Source of the DNA: Azolla caroliniana
Taxonomy: Eukaryota; Polypodiophyta
Reading direction: 5' to 3'
DNA length: 64,000 nt
Assembly (NCBI GenBank): GCA_043228905.1
Contig: JBHGNT010000002.1
Coordinates: forward strand, 15,500,001-15,564,000
Numbering within the stretch: position 1 is the first letter of the stretch; every line of letters begins with the position of its first letter. Below are positions 31,001 through 40,908 of this stretch, one piece after another. The notes under the pieces are model-generated. The model was given only the letters and a program-made list of their open reading frames with translations, had not been told where the DNA came from and did no database searches. The translations under genes were made by a program, and so were the position numbers.

Positions 31001-33958
31001 ATCTTCCGGCTTCATTTCTTTGGCGATGTGTACCGGCTTTGATTCGTCCTTGCTTCCTAGGTTCACTTCGTCGAGCTGGGATGCTTTTACCCGTTGGGAA
31101 ACGGCCATTTCCCGTTCCAACGCTTCCTGTGCTTGCCGTAATTCCCGAATCGCATCTTTGTCTGGTTCGGCTTCGGTGTCGTTCCGCTGCGGCAAGTATG
31201 GCGCTACGGCTTCAGCTACGTCAATCTCGAAGAGTGGTACGATCTTCGGGTGTTCCTCCAAGTACTGGGCTTCTTCGTCGTCTGCCAATCCTTCAAGCAT
31301 GTTCACACATTCCGCATACAGCGGTGTGCATTCCTTACCATTGCTTGTCCGTGGTTGTGTCGGAACCCGGACCTTGGTTTTTCCGCGCCGGAAGGTAATC
31401 ATATTTTTCCGCCAATTTTGCTTGATGTGTGCTGTTTTTAACCATGGTCTGCCCAGCAGCAGTGGGTACGCGCCTTGCGCCTGTAGCTGCAGCACTACCG
31501 CCGAGATGTGAAATGTGTGGCCTCCTATGGTGACTTCCAATTTCCGTATTAAGCCCGTCGGCCGTACCGAGCTCGTATCCGCCATCCGTAGCCAGAACGG
31601 GCATGGCTCCCATTCATGTATACCCAAGGCATCACACGTACGGAGGCTTATTACGTTCACTCTGGAACCTCCATCGATTACTGTGCCGGGAAGTTCGTGC
31701 CCTTTGACAATAGCTGTAATCACCGGACTGCTAGTGTCCACTACCGTCGGTCCCTCCTCCGGGTTCGAGAAGAGGACTGGTGCCGGTGGGGCTACGCCGT
31801 CTGTCATGCCCGTTTTTAGCCCTTCTGTAAATCGCGGCACGAGCTGCAACAGTCTTCCTAACGGCAACGTGATCTGACATTCTTGCAGTGCTTGCCATGT
31901 CTCGTTTTCTGGGTGGCTACCGCCGGCACTCCCTATGGTATTTGCCTTTTGCCGTTCCGCGTCCGCGACGTTCTTTTCATTGGCTTCCTTTACCCATTCC
32001 GTCGCCTGCTTTCGTATGGCCTCTTGTGTTTCCCACTCTTTGGCTATGCCTTTCGACCGTGTGGTTACTTGCTGTACATCCGTCACTTCGGGAACCACCA
32101 TATTAACTGCTGGTCGTTTTTCGTAGCTCTTTACCGGGCACTGGTTACTGTAGTGGCCTTCCTGCCTGCAGTAGTAGCAGTACTCTTTACGGGTATTGCT
32201 GGATTCAGCATTGCTGGTAGGCGGAGTCGGTCCCGTAGCGAGTGGTGCGTTCTGTGCCGGTTGGCTCCTTGGGGTTCCATGTTCCGGGTCCCTAGGGTGA
32301 CCACCTTTCTTGAAATTACGTTTCTTATTATTCTTATGTTTATTTCGGTAGTCCGGTCGTGGTGGATCGTAAAATCGGCCATAGTCCTCCTGGTGCCGTC
32401 GGTAACCAGGCGAATGGTCTCTGTCGTATTGCTCGTGTCGCCTGTTGGGCTCCCGATAACGGTCCGCTCGCTCATACCGGTCGTAGTTATCACGCCGATT
32501 CCCGTACCGGCCATCATTTCCTTGCCTGTCTCCGTATCGGACATCCTGTGCCGGTCGGTACCGGTTCATTTTTTGCCAACGATCTTCCTCTTCGTCTTGG
32601 CTGCTTCTTGGCTCGATCTGTCGGACGGGTGGTGCTTGTCGGTTTAACAGGTTATACTCGCACCGGTCCGTTGTATGACTCTTGGATTGACAAATCACAC
32701 ACTGAGTGCGCATGGTGCACTCTACTGCCGAGTGTCCGGCATTCAAGCAGATTGTGCATTGAATTGCCTGCCGGAACCGGAGATCTTCCTCGGTGGGTAA
32801 CGCCCGTTGCAGTGTTCCCAGCGTAAGCCATGAGCTTGTCTTTTCCATTTCTCTGACCCGGTCAATGACCTGATCGATGGTGCATCCTCGAAAATCGATC
32901 ACCGTACATACCGTGCGTAACGGTTCCCGGAGTGCGTTTAAAAATATCGTCCGTAATTCCTCCTCCGGGGGTGCACGGGCAAGCTGGCTATGCATCCGTT
33001 GGAAACGGATGACGAATTGGGGAATGCTTTCCCCTGCCTCCTGCCGGATCGTATAAAACAGACCCACCATTGTCGTCTGGTCGACCTCCTTGTGGAAAAA
33101 ATGCAAGAATTTTGCTTTTAATTCTGCAAATGTTGTGATGGTCGCCGGGTCCTGCGACCGCCGCCATCGTGTCGCTGGTCCCTCCAACGTGACTCCGAAT
33201 TCCGCTATCTTCGAGCGTTCTTCTTCCTCCGGTGTCATTCGCTGGGACGTGTGATTTGCTTCCCATGTCTGCTCGAAGTCATCCACATGCGCTTCCGCAT
33301 CCGGATCATCGCGGTACTTTGAGTATTGGAACGACATGTCGTCGTCCAGTATTAAGCCGCGGTTTAGTGGCGTTTGTTGATATTTTTCCGGTACTTTCTC
33401 CGGTTCCACTTCCGGTTCTTTTGCCGGTCCTTTCTCCGGTTCTTTTTCCGGCTCTTCTTCCGGTACCTTTGCCGGCCCTTTCGGTGGTGTTGGTGGCTTT
33501 GCTTCTTCCACTTCCGGTGTTGGTGGGTTGACGGCTTCCGTTTGCTGTTCCGGGTAGCCCTGGTTGAGCGGTTCCGGTTCTGGAGTCGGCACGGTATCCG
33601 ACCCGTCGTCTTCCGGGCCGCCGGGGGTATCGTTGCTGCTCCGGTAGTTCGTGTGCACGCTGTATCCCCCTTCGGAATCCGATTCGTAGGCTGAAAAGGC
33701 TTCTGCCTCGTTTTCTCCGCTTGCCAGCGCCTCCAGGAGTCGTTCGGTTTCCCGGAGACTACTTAGACTGCTTCCGTCGTCCTGGTCGCGAGTTTGCCGT
33801 AACCGGAGAGATTCCTCTGCGACTCTCCGGATCTCGTTGGAGAACGAACGATCCGAGCGAATTTCCTGCGCTGCTTGCTGGAAGGTCTCACGCCGTCTTT
33901 GCCGTTCGGCGAGGCGTCGAGCTCGGTCTGTACCCAAGTCGTGCGTTGGTCTAGTCAT
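28094..33958 (-). CDS. gag-pol polyprotein of gypsy Y
   Basis: One uninterrupted frame of 1954 codons from ATG at 33958. In order: an Arg/Glu-rich N-terminus and a Pro/Glu repeat region (about 150-190), capsid-like gag (about 230-390), CCHC-type knuckles CTICLNAGHSAVEC and CVICQ...C (about 404-445) and CYYCRQEGHYSNQC (about 599), retropepsin with IDGGSR (about 762) and LLLGRPW, RT (about 1030-1230) with YRKLNAAT and the box VFLDDFAVYS, RNase H (about 1325, FVDASD), and integrase with an HHCC zinc site (about 1548-1585, CDLCQRMG). The integrase triad is the Asp in GLDFVGPF, the Asp in SDQGGHF and the Glu in LAEST. A GPY/F-like C-terminal module (RWTGPYWL) is near 1850. All catalytic residues are present, so the polyprotein looks functional. 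There is no internal stop between gag and pol. Confidence 0.95.
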   Translation of the reverse strand: MTRPTHDLGTDRARRLAERQRRRETFQQAAQEIRSDRSFSNEIRRVAEESLRLRQTRDQDDGSSLSSLRETERLLEALASGENEAEAFSAYESDSEGGYSVHTNYRSSNDTPGGPEDDGSDTVPTPEPEPLNQGYPEQQTEAVNPPTPEVEEAKPPTPPKGPAKVPEEEPEKEPEKGPAKEPEVEPEKVPEKYQQTPLNRGLILDDDMSFQYSKYRDDPDAEAHVDDFEQTWEANHTSQRMTPEEEERSKIAEFGVTLEGPATRWRRSQDPATITTFAELKAKFLHFFHKEVDQTTMVGLFYTIRQEAGESIPQFVIRFQRMHSQLARAPPEEELRTIFLNALREPLRTVCTVIDFRGCTIDQVIDRVREMEKTSSWLTLGTLQRALPTEEDLRFRQAIQCTICLNAGHSAVECTMRTQCVICQSKSHTTDRCEYNLLNRQAPPVRQIEPRSSQDEEEDRWQKMNRYRPAQDVRYGDRQGNDGRYGNRRDNYDRYERADRYREPNRRHEQYDRDHSPGYRRHQEDYGRFYDPPRPDYRNKHKNNKKRNFKKGGHPRDPEHGTPRSQPAQNAPLATGPTPPTSNAESSNTRKEYCYYCRQEGHYSNQCPVKSYEKRPAVNMVVPEVTDVQQVTTRSKGIAKEWETQEAIRKQATEWVKEANEKNVADAERQKANTIGSAGGSHPENETWQALQECQITLPLGRLLQLVPRFTEGLKTGMTDGVAPPAPVLFSNPEEGPTVVDTSSPVITAIVKGHELPGTVIDGGSRVNVISLRTCDALGIHEWEPCPFWLRMADTSSVRPTGLIRKLEVTIGGHTFHISAVVLQLQAQGAYPLLLGRPWLKTAHIKQNWRKNMITFRRGKTKVRVPTQPRTSNGKECTPLYAECVNMLEGLADDEEAQYLEEHPKIVPLFEIDVAEAVAPYLPQRNDTEAEPDKDAIRELRQAQEALEREMAVSQRVKASQLDEVNLGSKDESKPVHIAKEMKPEDKAAMIKLLTEFRDVFAWSYEDMRGLDPQLYQHQIHLGKDAKPVAQRRYRMNPNYAAKVKEEIDKLLRVGFIRPVKKATWLSPIVVVPKKNGKIRVCVDYRKLNAATITDAFPLPFTDGVLDAVAGHEVYTFLDGFSGYNQIRMHPDDQEKTAFVTEWGVFVAEVMMFGLKTAPATFQRIIMEIFGEYIPAFMQVFLDDFAVYSRGKDHLQHLRLCLEKCRLYRLSLNPAKCIFGVSSGILLGHIVSKEGIAVDPDKVNAILGAPAPKTAKALSRFLGQIRWHSRMLRHLADLATPLHTAVHRTPFQWTDTEDQAYNALKVLLSQAPVVQPPDWSKEFHVFVDASDIAIGSALMQLTEPKWYRPVYYASRKLSQAEKNYSTTEREALGMIYSVTKFRHYLLGRKFSFHVDHSALLYLVSKASLTGKLARWTLLLQEFEFEIFHRPGIQHAVADYLSRLESGEPGDGVADEFSDAELFRITPETAADDTVASEDKWLTNMHQFLSTGLPPEEMNRDERKRLAVQSRNFCLLRDTLYHKGADGIWRRAVRSDEKEVILREAHCGVAGGHYAGEATARKVWQSGLWWPTTLKDAVKYAKECDLCQRMGQPTEQARMPHQPVLPLEPFQKWGLDFVGPFKPPAMRTGNRYVIVATDYCTKWVEAKALRDNTASSTAKFLYENIWCRYGCPIELISDQGGHFLGQVVESLTTFYVVVHKRSTPYYPQANGLAESTNKTLQNILRKIVNENRTDWDTKLHSALWAYRTAYKTSIRTTPFRLAFGLEAVMPVEFQVPSLRIQLRERLNEKKSEEMRLAALCELEEQRLASILHMELEQRRRKAFVDRHRKGNEKMFEIGKPVLVFQTRMGKMPGKLRFRWTGPYWLTREYNGSYQIGTLAGEVLGKWVNGFRLKPYKGPMPKNPFMQLTGTTPGTCPGSVRIDPEEKDDGEPVVETKEDTATRKGNGQGPKGLTDV

Positions 33959-33989
33959 CCATTACCGTCGTTCGCTGCGAGAAAGCAGG

Positions 33990-34004
33990 AATCGTGGTCG
34001 CCAA
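33990..34004 (-). promoter_or_regulatory. Likely primer-binding site of gypsy Y
   Basis: Immediately inside the 5' LTR the minus strand reads CAGTTT then TGGCGACCACGATTCC. A TGG start a few bases from the LTR is the standard form of a tRNA primer site. I could not name the tRNA with certainty; it is not the usual initiator-Met site TGGTATC. Confidence 0.6.
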
Positions 34005-34009
34005 AACTG

Positions 34010-34426
34010 TGTTATTCTCTAGCCGGACAAGGCCTAACACAAGGTGTCACGGAGACACTTCACCAAAGGGTGATTACGGCATAGGATTGAGATTCAACGC
34101 TTACACCGACTTACATAGGTTACACGATTAGAATGCTTCGGTTGATTACACGCGTAAGATATAACAGTAATTACAGAACGGAAATCAAGACAGAAGTATA
34201 AACAACATAAGCTCTATTAATTATCCGCTGTCATTACAATGGGGTCCGGGCCTTTAAATAGGTTTCCGGCCCGTAGTACAAAACGGTGCCTCTCGCACCT
34301 ATTCGGGATCCGTCCGGATCTGGAACGGCATACCGTTTCCAGTCCGTCCGTCCACACTATGCTCATTTACAACCATCTAATTAATTCCTTCACTCCGTAT
34401 TTTGGACTCCTTGCCGGCCGGTAACA
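34010..34426 (-). repeat. 5' LTR of gypsy Y
   Basis: Same 417 bp sequence as 24558-24974. Transcription on the minus strand would start within it. A TTTAAATAGG element (about 34253-34262 on the plus strand) is AT-rich, but I cannot assign a promoter strand with confidence. Confidence 0.95.
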
Positions 34427-34431
34427 ATCAA

Positions 34432-35716
34432 CACTTCTTCGTGCAAGAGACATCATCTTATCCGGTCATCCTCGGTGAACCAAACATCACGACGGCTCGT
34501 GGTTCAGCCTACACAAGGTTGAAGAGTTAGGACGATGGGCACTTTGTTAAGTTCTTGACGGTCCGGCTGAACCACGAGTAGAATCAGGATTCTCTTGGAG
34601 GCGAAGGCCGAGAGGAGTTTTGGAGAGGGCTATCAAGGCGTGGGGCCGCAATAGTCCGAACATCCGGAAGAAACCCCACACTTGTACCATAGGTAGGAAA
34701 TTTTGGTTCTCCGATAGCAGAGGTTGTACCATAACCGGCATCAGTGACTTGGAGAAAAGACAAATCGAAAGGCGTTTGAAGGCGTGCAGAGTCTTCGACC
34801 CCGACGACTCGGTAGGCTACGCCATGGAGGCGGTCTAATTCGATGACACCCTCGGGGAGATCAAGAAGGTGATCGAAGAAGGCCTAAGCGAAGACTGGAT
34901 GATTCCGATCGAGATGTACGAAGTCATCGAGGACTTCGAGAGGATGTTCGGGTAGGATCGGACGGCCCGAGTAGATACCAAGTACAAGACTGTGGACTAG
35001 AAGGTGAGGCCAGTCGTGGATCCCTTGCCGGAGGACAATTGGGAGCGAATGAAAGGGGTTGCGACCGACATGAGTTTGCGAGATCCGGCTGGCATAGGAC
35101 ACCGATTCATTGACGAGACGCTACGGGAGATGAAAATCAGTGGGGGTGGATTCCTACTGCAGACGGAGGAGGTCCGGTTTTAGAGGATGCTTGGAAGGCA
35201 CGAGAAATCCTTCGTGTTCACGCCGGTAGAGATCGGGTGCATCGACCCGACAATTGTAGTACCAATGGTGATCTTCACGGTATCCCATGTGCCGTGGAGT
35301 CTCAACCCGATTCCGGTTTCGAGGGCTCACATCCCGAAGTTGATGGAGCTGCTCAAGTAGAAGGTGGAGATGGGGATTCTCGAGCCATCGAGTGCCCCTT
35401 ATTTGAATCGGTGGTTTACAGTGCCCAAGAAGAACAACACGTTGTGCTTTATTCAGGACCTGCAACCCCTCAACAAAGTGACAATCCAGAATGCAGGAGT
35501 CGGGCTGACCATTGATGAGTTCGCGGAGGCCTTTGCCGAAAGGTCGATCTACTCGATCAGGGATCTATACTTCGGCTACGACTAGTTCCAGCTAGGCATG
35601 GAGAGTAGGGATATCAAGAAGATGTGAAACCCTCTTGGCTTAGTTTGGGTGTGTACCCTACCGCAAAGAGGAACCAATTCGGTGGCACACATGGTGAACG
35701 TGATGAACAAAGTACT
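34432..35716 (+). pseudogene. Protease end and RT of gypsy X
   Basis: After gypsy Y the frame resumes with HFFVQETSSYPVILGEP (retropepsin C-terminus). A linker follows, then RT: DTKYKTVD, KVEMGILEPSSAPYLNRW, VPKKNNTLCFIQDLQPLNKV, TIDEFAEAFAERSIYSIRDL. Stops interrupt the frame about nine times, several as TAG at places where related elements have Gln. The piece ends at VMNKVL at 35716, where copia Z is inserted. Confidence 0.8.
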
Positions 35717-36268
35717 TGTGCAGAAATAACGCTCGGCTACAACCGAGACTTCAACAAGGAATAGAAGAGAACAAATTAAAACCGAGATGACACATGATGT
35801 TTACGTGGAAAACCCTAAATGGGAAAAACCATGAGAGCCCACATACTCCAACTATCACTATATGAGAAAGGTACAATTAGAGACTCGGAGGCAATGACCT
35901 CAAGCTCTATGTCTTCGCCTGCCGGCGGTTACAACAGAAACTGGTTCTGTATCTCTCTCTCTCTCTCTCTTCGCTCTCTGTACTACAACAAATGTACATC
36001 GTCATATTCATAAAGTGATTGCCCTAAGTCATATTTATATTTATATGACTTTTGGGCTATTTACAAATATAACCTCAATGAGCTTATACTAACATATTTA
36101 CAAATATGTCCTTGGATTCGGTTCCCATTGGATCCATCTGGATTCACTGGTTCCGGTTTCTGGATCTTATCCGGAACCCTTCCGAATCTGACTTCTTCAT
36201 CCGGCTCGTTCGATCCGGCTTCTCCAGTTCTCATCCGGATCCCATCCCGAGGGACCGAATTCCCAATA
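35717..36268 (-). repeat. 3' LTR of copia Z
   Basis: 552 bp. It shares with 40362-40908 nearly the whole sequence, including the AATAACGCTCGGCTACAA start and the GGGACCGAATTCCCAA end. The terminal CA has become TA here. Confidence 0.9.
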
Positions 36269-36439
36269 AACTCCCCCCTTCACTCTGGCATGGGATTTCT
36301 CGTTAATCCGATCCGCCTTCGGCACGCGTCTAGTTTGTCGGTTGTCAGCACCTTGGTCAGCATGTCCGACCCGTTCTCCTCCGTGTGAACCTTCATAAGT
36401 GCGAAGTCTTTGTCCTCTAGTCTCTCCTAGATCCCCCCC

Positions 36440-39400
36440 AGATCTAGTGGTACCTGCGCTGGAGGTGCTTTGTCCTGGAGTGGTATGCCGCATTCTTTGC
36501 AAGGTGAATGGCACTTTGACTATCACAGTGGAGCCGATATTCCTCATGTTGGATCCCTAACTCTTCGATGAATTCCTTCATCCATATTATCTCACTGCTG
36601 GCTTCCACGACTGCCATGTACTCCGCCTCCATGGTTGACTACGCAACCGTCTTTTGCAGCCTCAACTACCACGATACAACTCCCCCTACATAAGTCATGA
36701 CATATCCGGATGTCGACTAGCTGGTATCCGCATCAGCCGCCATATCCGAATCCATGAATCCGTCGAGTTGGGGTTTTCCTGAACCGAACCGGAGGCACAT
36801 GTCTGAGGTTCCCTTCAAGTATCGGAGTATCCACTTGACTGCGTTCTAGTGTTCTCTTCCCAGATTGTTCATGAACCGGCTAACTACTCCGACTGCGTAA
36901 CCAATGTCCGACTGGGTACACACCATCGCATACATCAAGATCCCGACGGGGCAGAGGCATATGGTATCTTCATCATATCCGTCTTCCCTGCCTTTGTCTT
37001 CGGGCTTTGCTTTACGGACAACCTGCAGTTTGTCAGGAGTGTCGATCCGACCTGTTTCGCCTCCGTCATGTTGAGCCTTTGGAGTACCTTTGTCACGTAC
37101 TTTTCTTGTGACAACCACAACAACTTCTTCGATTGGTCCCGGATGATGTGCATTCCCAATATCTGTCTTGCTGAACCCAAGTCTTTCATTGAGAAGGTCC
37201 GGTTTAGAGCCTTCTTCGGCATCCATATCTTGACTTGGTCTTGTTCGATGATCAACATATCATCCACGTACAGGAGGAGTATTAGGAAATTGTCTCCGTC
37301 GAATTTCTTCACAAACACGCAGTGATCGACTTGCGTCTTGTGGTACCCTTGGTCGGTCATGAAGGAGTCGAACTTCTGGTACCATTGCCGGGGAGCTTGC
37401 TTTAGTCTGTATAAGCTCTTCTTCCGCCGGCACACCGGGTGCTCCTTCCCATTCTTCGCAAATCCTTCGGTTGATGCATGTAGATCTCTTCTTCGAGGTC
37501 GCCATGTAGGAATGTCGTCTTGACGTCCAGTTGCTCTACCTAGAGTTCCATGCTTGCCACTATGCCCAATACCGTTCGGATGGATGTCATCTTTACTACC
37601 GAGGTGAAGATCTCCTCGAAATCCACACATTTCTTCTGTTGGAATCCCTTCACCACAATCCGGGCCTTGTACCTTGGTGGATTTTCAGTGTCTCCCGGTT
37701 TCAGCTTGTACACCCACTTGTTCCGGAGTGCCCTCTTTCCTTTCGGCAACTCTATCAGTTCGTATGTGTGGTTCTCATGCAGGGGATCCATCTCGTCCTG
37801 CATGGCACTCAACCACTTGCGGATGTGGGTGTCTTTGTTTGCTTCTTCGAAGCTTTCCAGTTCCCCCTCATCGGTCAGCAATACGTGCTCTACATCCGGA
37901 AATCTCCGGGGGGCTCTTCTCTCTCTGAGAGGGTATCTTTGTCCTTGGTTTCTAATTAATGGTTCCTCTGTTTGTTCCTCATCCTCATCCGATTCAGGAT
38001 CTTGTCTGGTTTCAATGTCTTCTTCTTCTTCTTCTTCTTCTTTGGTCAATTCGGTTTCTTGTCAGTATCCGGCCGGTTCCTTGAGTGTCATCCGGTTCCC
38101 GACTAACATCTGGTTTTCAACCGAGTAAGTCCTTGTGTCCTCAAGCCGGTTTTCATTGGATGATTCGGAGTTCATCATCTTCTTCTCCGACTCCCAGTCG
38201 GCAATGGTTCTGTCTTCCGGAGACTATGTCCCGACTCCGGAACACCTTCTTGTTGACCAGATCCCACACTCGGTAACCGAACTCATCATCACCGTATCCG
38301 AGGAATATGCATGGCTTGGACTTCAGATCCAACTTTTCTCTCTTGTCCTTTGCAACATGCACATATGCGAGACAACCAAACACCTTCAGATGCCGGTAAG
38401 ATACATCTTTACCGGTCCATACTTTTTGAGGTAAGTCTCCTTCCAAGGGCGCTGAGGGTGATCTGTTTATCACATAGGTTGTCGTCATCAACGCCTCAAC
38501 CCAAAACGTCTTGGGTAACTTGGCATGTGCTAGCATGATTCAGACTCTCTCCATTATGGTTCGGTTCATCCGTTCGGCCAGCCCATTCAATTCCGACATC
38601 TTCGGCACAGTGAATTCGTGTCGGATTCCCTTCGACCGACAGTATGCTCGAACTGCCCCCGATATTCTCCTTCGTTATCTGCTCGAACCATCTTCAGCTT
38701 CCAACCGGTTTCTCTTTCCACTCTCGCGTGGAGCTCCTTGAAGACAGACAACACCTGATCCTTCGTCTTCAACGGTGAGACCCACAGCTTCCGGTTGTGG
38801 TCGTCTATGAACGTCACGAATTACTGCGATCCGGCATACGACTTCGTGTCCACTTGGCACACATTGGTATGCACCAGCTCTAATGGTGCATTTTGTCTCA
38901 TCGATGGTCTTGATTAGAAGGAGGTTCGGTTTTGCTTGCCAGGCAAGCAATCAATGCACTTCTCACGATGCATGTCTTTCACCTCCAGAATGAGGTTGTC
39001 TTAAGCAAGTCTTCCCCTTTTGGCTAATATGACACAGTCTCTTGTCCCATAGCTCACCGACAATGTCTGATGCTACATTCACTTCTTCCCAACATATCCA
39101 GACATGCATCAGGTACAATGTGTTGATCTTCCGGGCTCGAACCATAATCAAGCTTCCCTTGCTGAACTTCATGACTCCGTTCCGGATGCTACCCGTGTAG
39201 CCTTCATCATCTAGCCAATCGGTTGATATCAGGTTCAATTGAACCTCCGGAACATGTCAGACATCCTTCAGCAGCAACTTGCATCCGATTGATGTCGTCA
39301 ACAACACATCTCCTATGCCGAAAATTCGGCATGTACCTTCATTCTCATCCGAACACAACCGTGATCTCCGACTGTGTAGGATGAGAAGCATTTCCGGTCC

Positions 39401-40335
39401 GGTGTCAAATGGAACGATGCTTCGGAATCGACAACCCATGTTTTCTCGTTGCTGACAAGGTTTAACTCATTCTCCTCGGCAACGAGCATCAGTTCTTCTT
39501 CACTTGTCACGATCACCAACGTACCGTTCTGATCTGGACCTCTCCGGTCCGAACTCTTGTTCAGATCGGTGATGTCGGCTCCTTTCTCTTTCCAAAAATG
39601 CCGACAGTTTTTCTAGAAGTGCCTCGACTTTCCGCAATAAAAGCAAGAGGGCCTTCCCCTTGACTTCGACCTCGTCCTCGATTTGTCCCGGTTTTGGGGA
39701 CTCCAATACTGGCCTCTTCCCCGGTTGTAGTCATCTTCCGTAACCAAGGCCTTCGAATCAGTTCAAGACTCCCGGTCGTTCCGGCGAGCTTCTTTATCTA
39801 GCAAGCTTGATTTTACCCTTGCTAGGGACAATTGCTTTCCTTCCGGCCCGACGTTGCCCAACGTGACAACTAACGTCTCCCAGCTATCCGAGAGGGAACC
39901 CAACAGGAGCAATGCAAGTACCTCATCCACGAGGGGTACTTCCAACAAGGTGGCTTGGTGTATTAGCCCATGGAAGGCATTCATGTGCTCTGCCATACTG
40001 GAGTCGTCTTGATACCAGAGCCTCACTAACTTTCGGAATACTGAAACCCGATTCACGACATTTTTGTTCTGGAACATGATGTCGATATTCTCCCAGAGTT
40101 CATGAGCCTTGCTTTCTTCATTGAAGTTGTTGTACAGGCTCATGTCGATGAAGCACCGGATGTACGTCGTTGTCTTCAGGTGCATCACCTCCCATGTCGC
40201 GACATCGATCTTATCCGGTTTCTTGTCCCCGAACTATATCGACAACCAAAGATCTTTAACCACCAACATGTCCCCCATCTTCGACTTCCACGGTAGTTGG
40301 AGCCGCTTGAACATGCCGTTGAATGATTCTTCCAT
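36440..40335 (-). pseudogene. Broken gag-pol of copia Z
   Basis: Pieces on the minus strand, 5' to 3': gag of the UBN2 type (40188-39763, LYNNFNEESKAHELWENI) and a C-x2-C-x4-H-x4-C knuckle region near 39640 broken by a stop. Protease near 39430 reads WVVDSEASFHL, so the Gly of the D-S-G triad is replaced. Integrase pieces lie at 39238-38150, with FIDDHNRKLWV and a later GYRVWDL segment. RT follows (38049-37540 and 37630-36935), with GFQQKKCVDFEEIFTSV and an intact YVDD box near 37260. RNase H is near 36632 (MEAEYMAV, HCDSQSAIHLAKN). Frameshifts and stops between the pieces prevent any full product. Confidence 0.85.
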
Positions 40336-40346
40336 TTCCTTTGCTT

Positions 40347-40358
40347 GCTTTGATACCA
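40347..40358 (-). promoter_or_regulatory. Primer-binding site of copia Z (initiator tRNA-Met type)
   Basis: The minus strand reads TGGTATCAAAGC a few bases after the end of the 5' LTR. The common plant copia site is TGGTATCAGAGC, complementary to the 3' end of initiator tRNA-Met. Confidence 0.85.
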
Positions 40359-40361
40359 GTT

Positions 40362-40908
40362 TGTGCGGAAATAACGCTCGGCTACAATTGAGACTTCAAT
40401 AAGGAATAGAAGAGAACAAATTAAAATCGAGATGACACAAGATGTTTACGTGGAAAACCCAAAATGGGAAAAACCACAGGAGCCCACAGACTCCAACTAT
40501 CACTATATGAGAAAGGTATAGTTAGAGACTTGGAGGCAACGACCTCGAGCTCTTTGTCTTGGCCTGCCGGTGGTTACAACAGAAACTGGTTATGTATCTC
40601 TCTCTTTGTCTCTCTCTATGTACTACAACAATTGTGCATCGTCATATTCATAAAGTGATTGCCCTAAGTCATATTTATATTTATATGACTTTTGGGCTAT
40701 TTACAAATATAGCCTTAGTGGGCTTATCCTAACATATTTACAAATATGTCCTTGGATTCGGTTCGCACCGGATCCATTCGGATTCACTGGTCCCGGTTTC
40801 CGGATCTTATCCAGAACTCTTCCGAATCCGGCTTCTTCATCTAGCGCGTCTGATTCGGCTTCTCTGGTTCTTATCCAGATCCCATCCAGAGGGACCGAAT
40901 TCCCAACA
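40362..40908 (-). repeat. 5' LTR of copia Z
   Basis: 547 bp, bounded by TG...CA on the plus strand and diverged from the other LTR by scattered substitutions and short indels in the CT-rich block. Confidence 0.9.

Larger units (their letters stand above)
24558..34426 (-). mobile_element. Intact Ty3-gypsy element Y (9,869 bp)
   Basis: LTRs at 24558-24974 and 34010-34426 (417 bp each, constant offset 9452) look identical by eye. Both begin TGTTA and end TAACA, and the flanks carry the 5 bp duplication ATCAA (24553-24557, 34427-34431). On the minus strand the order is 5' LTR, a likely primer site, one continuous gag-pol frame, a gap of about 215 bp with a 40 bp A/T tract, a second long frame, and the 3' LTR. 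It is more GC-rich than the flanks. No polypurine tract abuts the 3' LTR; the nearest purine-rich run is about 35-50 bp inside. Identical LTRs plus open frames indicate a recent insertion. The lineage is probably Athila/Tat-like by the FLDDF box and the extra 3' frame, but this is inference. Confidence 0.95.
35717..40908 (-). mobile_element. Decayed Ty1-copia element Z (5,192 bp)
   Basis: LTRs at 35717-36268 and 40362-40908 are similar but diverged. On the minus strand a primer site TGGTATCAAAGC (40358-40347) lies just inside the 5' LTR, and a purine tract AAGGGGGGAGTT lies next to the 3' LTR near 36269-36280. The order of gag, protease, integrase, RT and RNase H is the copia order. Flanks GTACT (35712-35716) and ACACT (40909-40913) fit a 5 bp duplication with two later changes. 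The host frame of gypsy X is continuous across the site. The diverged LTRs and broken frames make Z older than Y. Confidence 0.92.

Noticed and set aside
25411-34022. Many long plus-strand frames inside gypsy Y
   Set aside because: They are shadows opposite the two real minus-strand frames, caused by GC-rich codon bias.
36846-38276. Plus-strand frames opposite copia Z
   Set aside because: They are antisense to clear copia RT and integrase on the minus strand.
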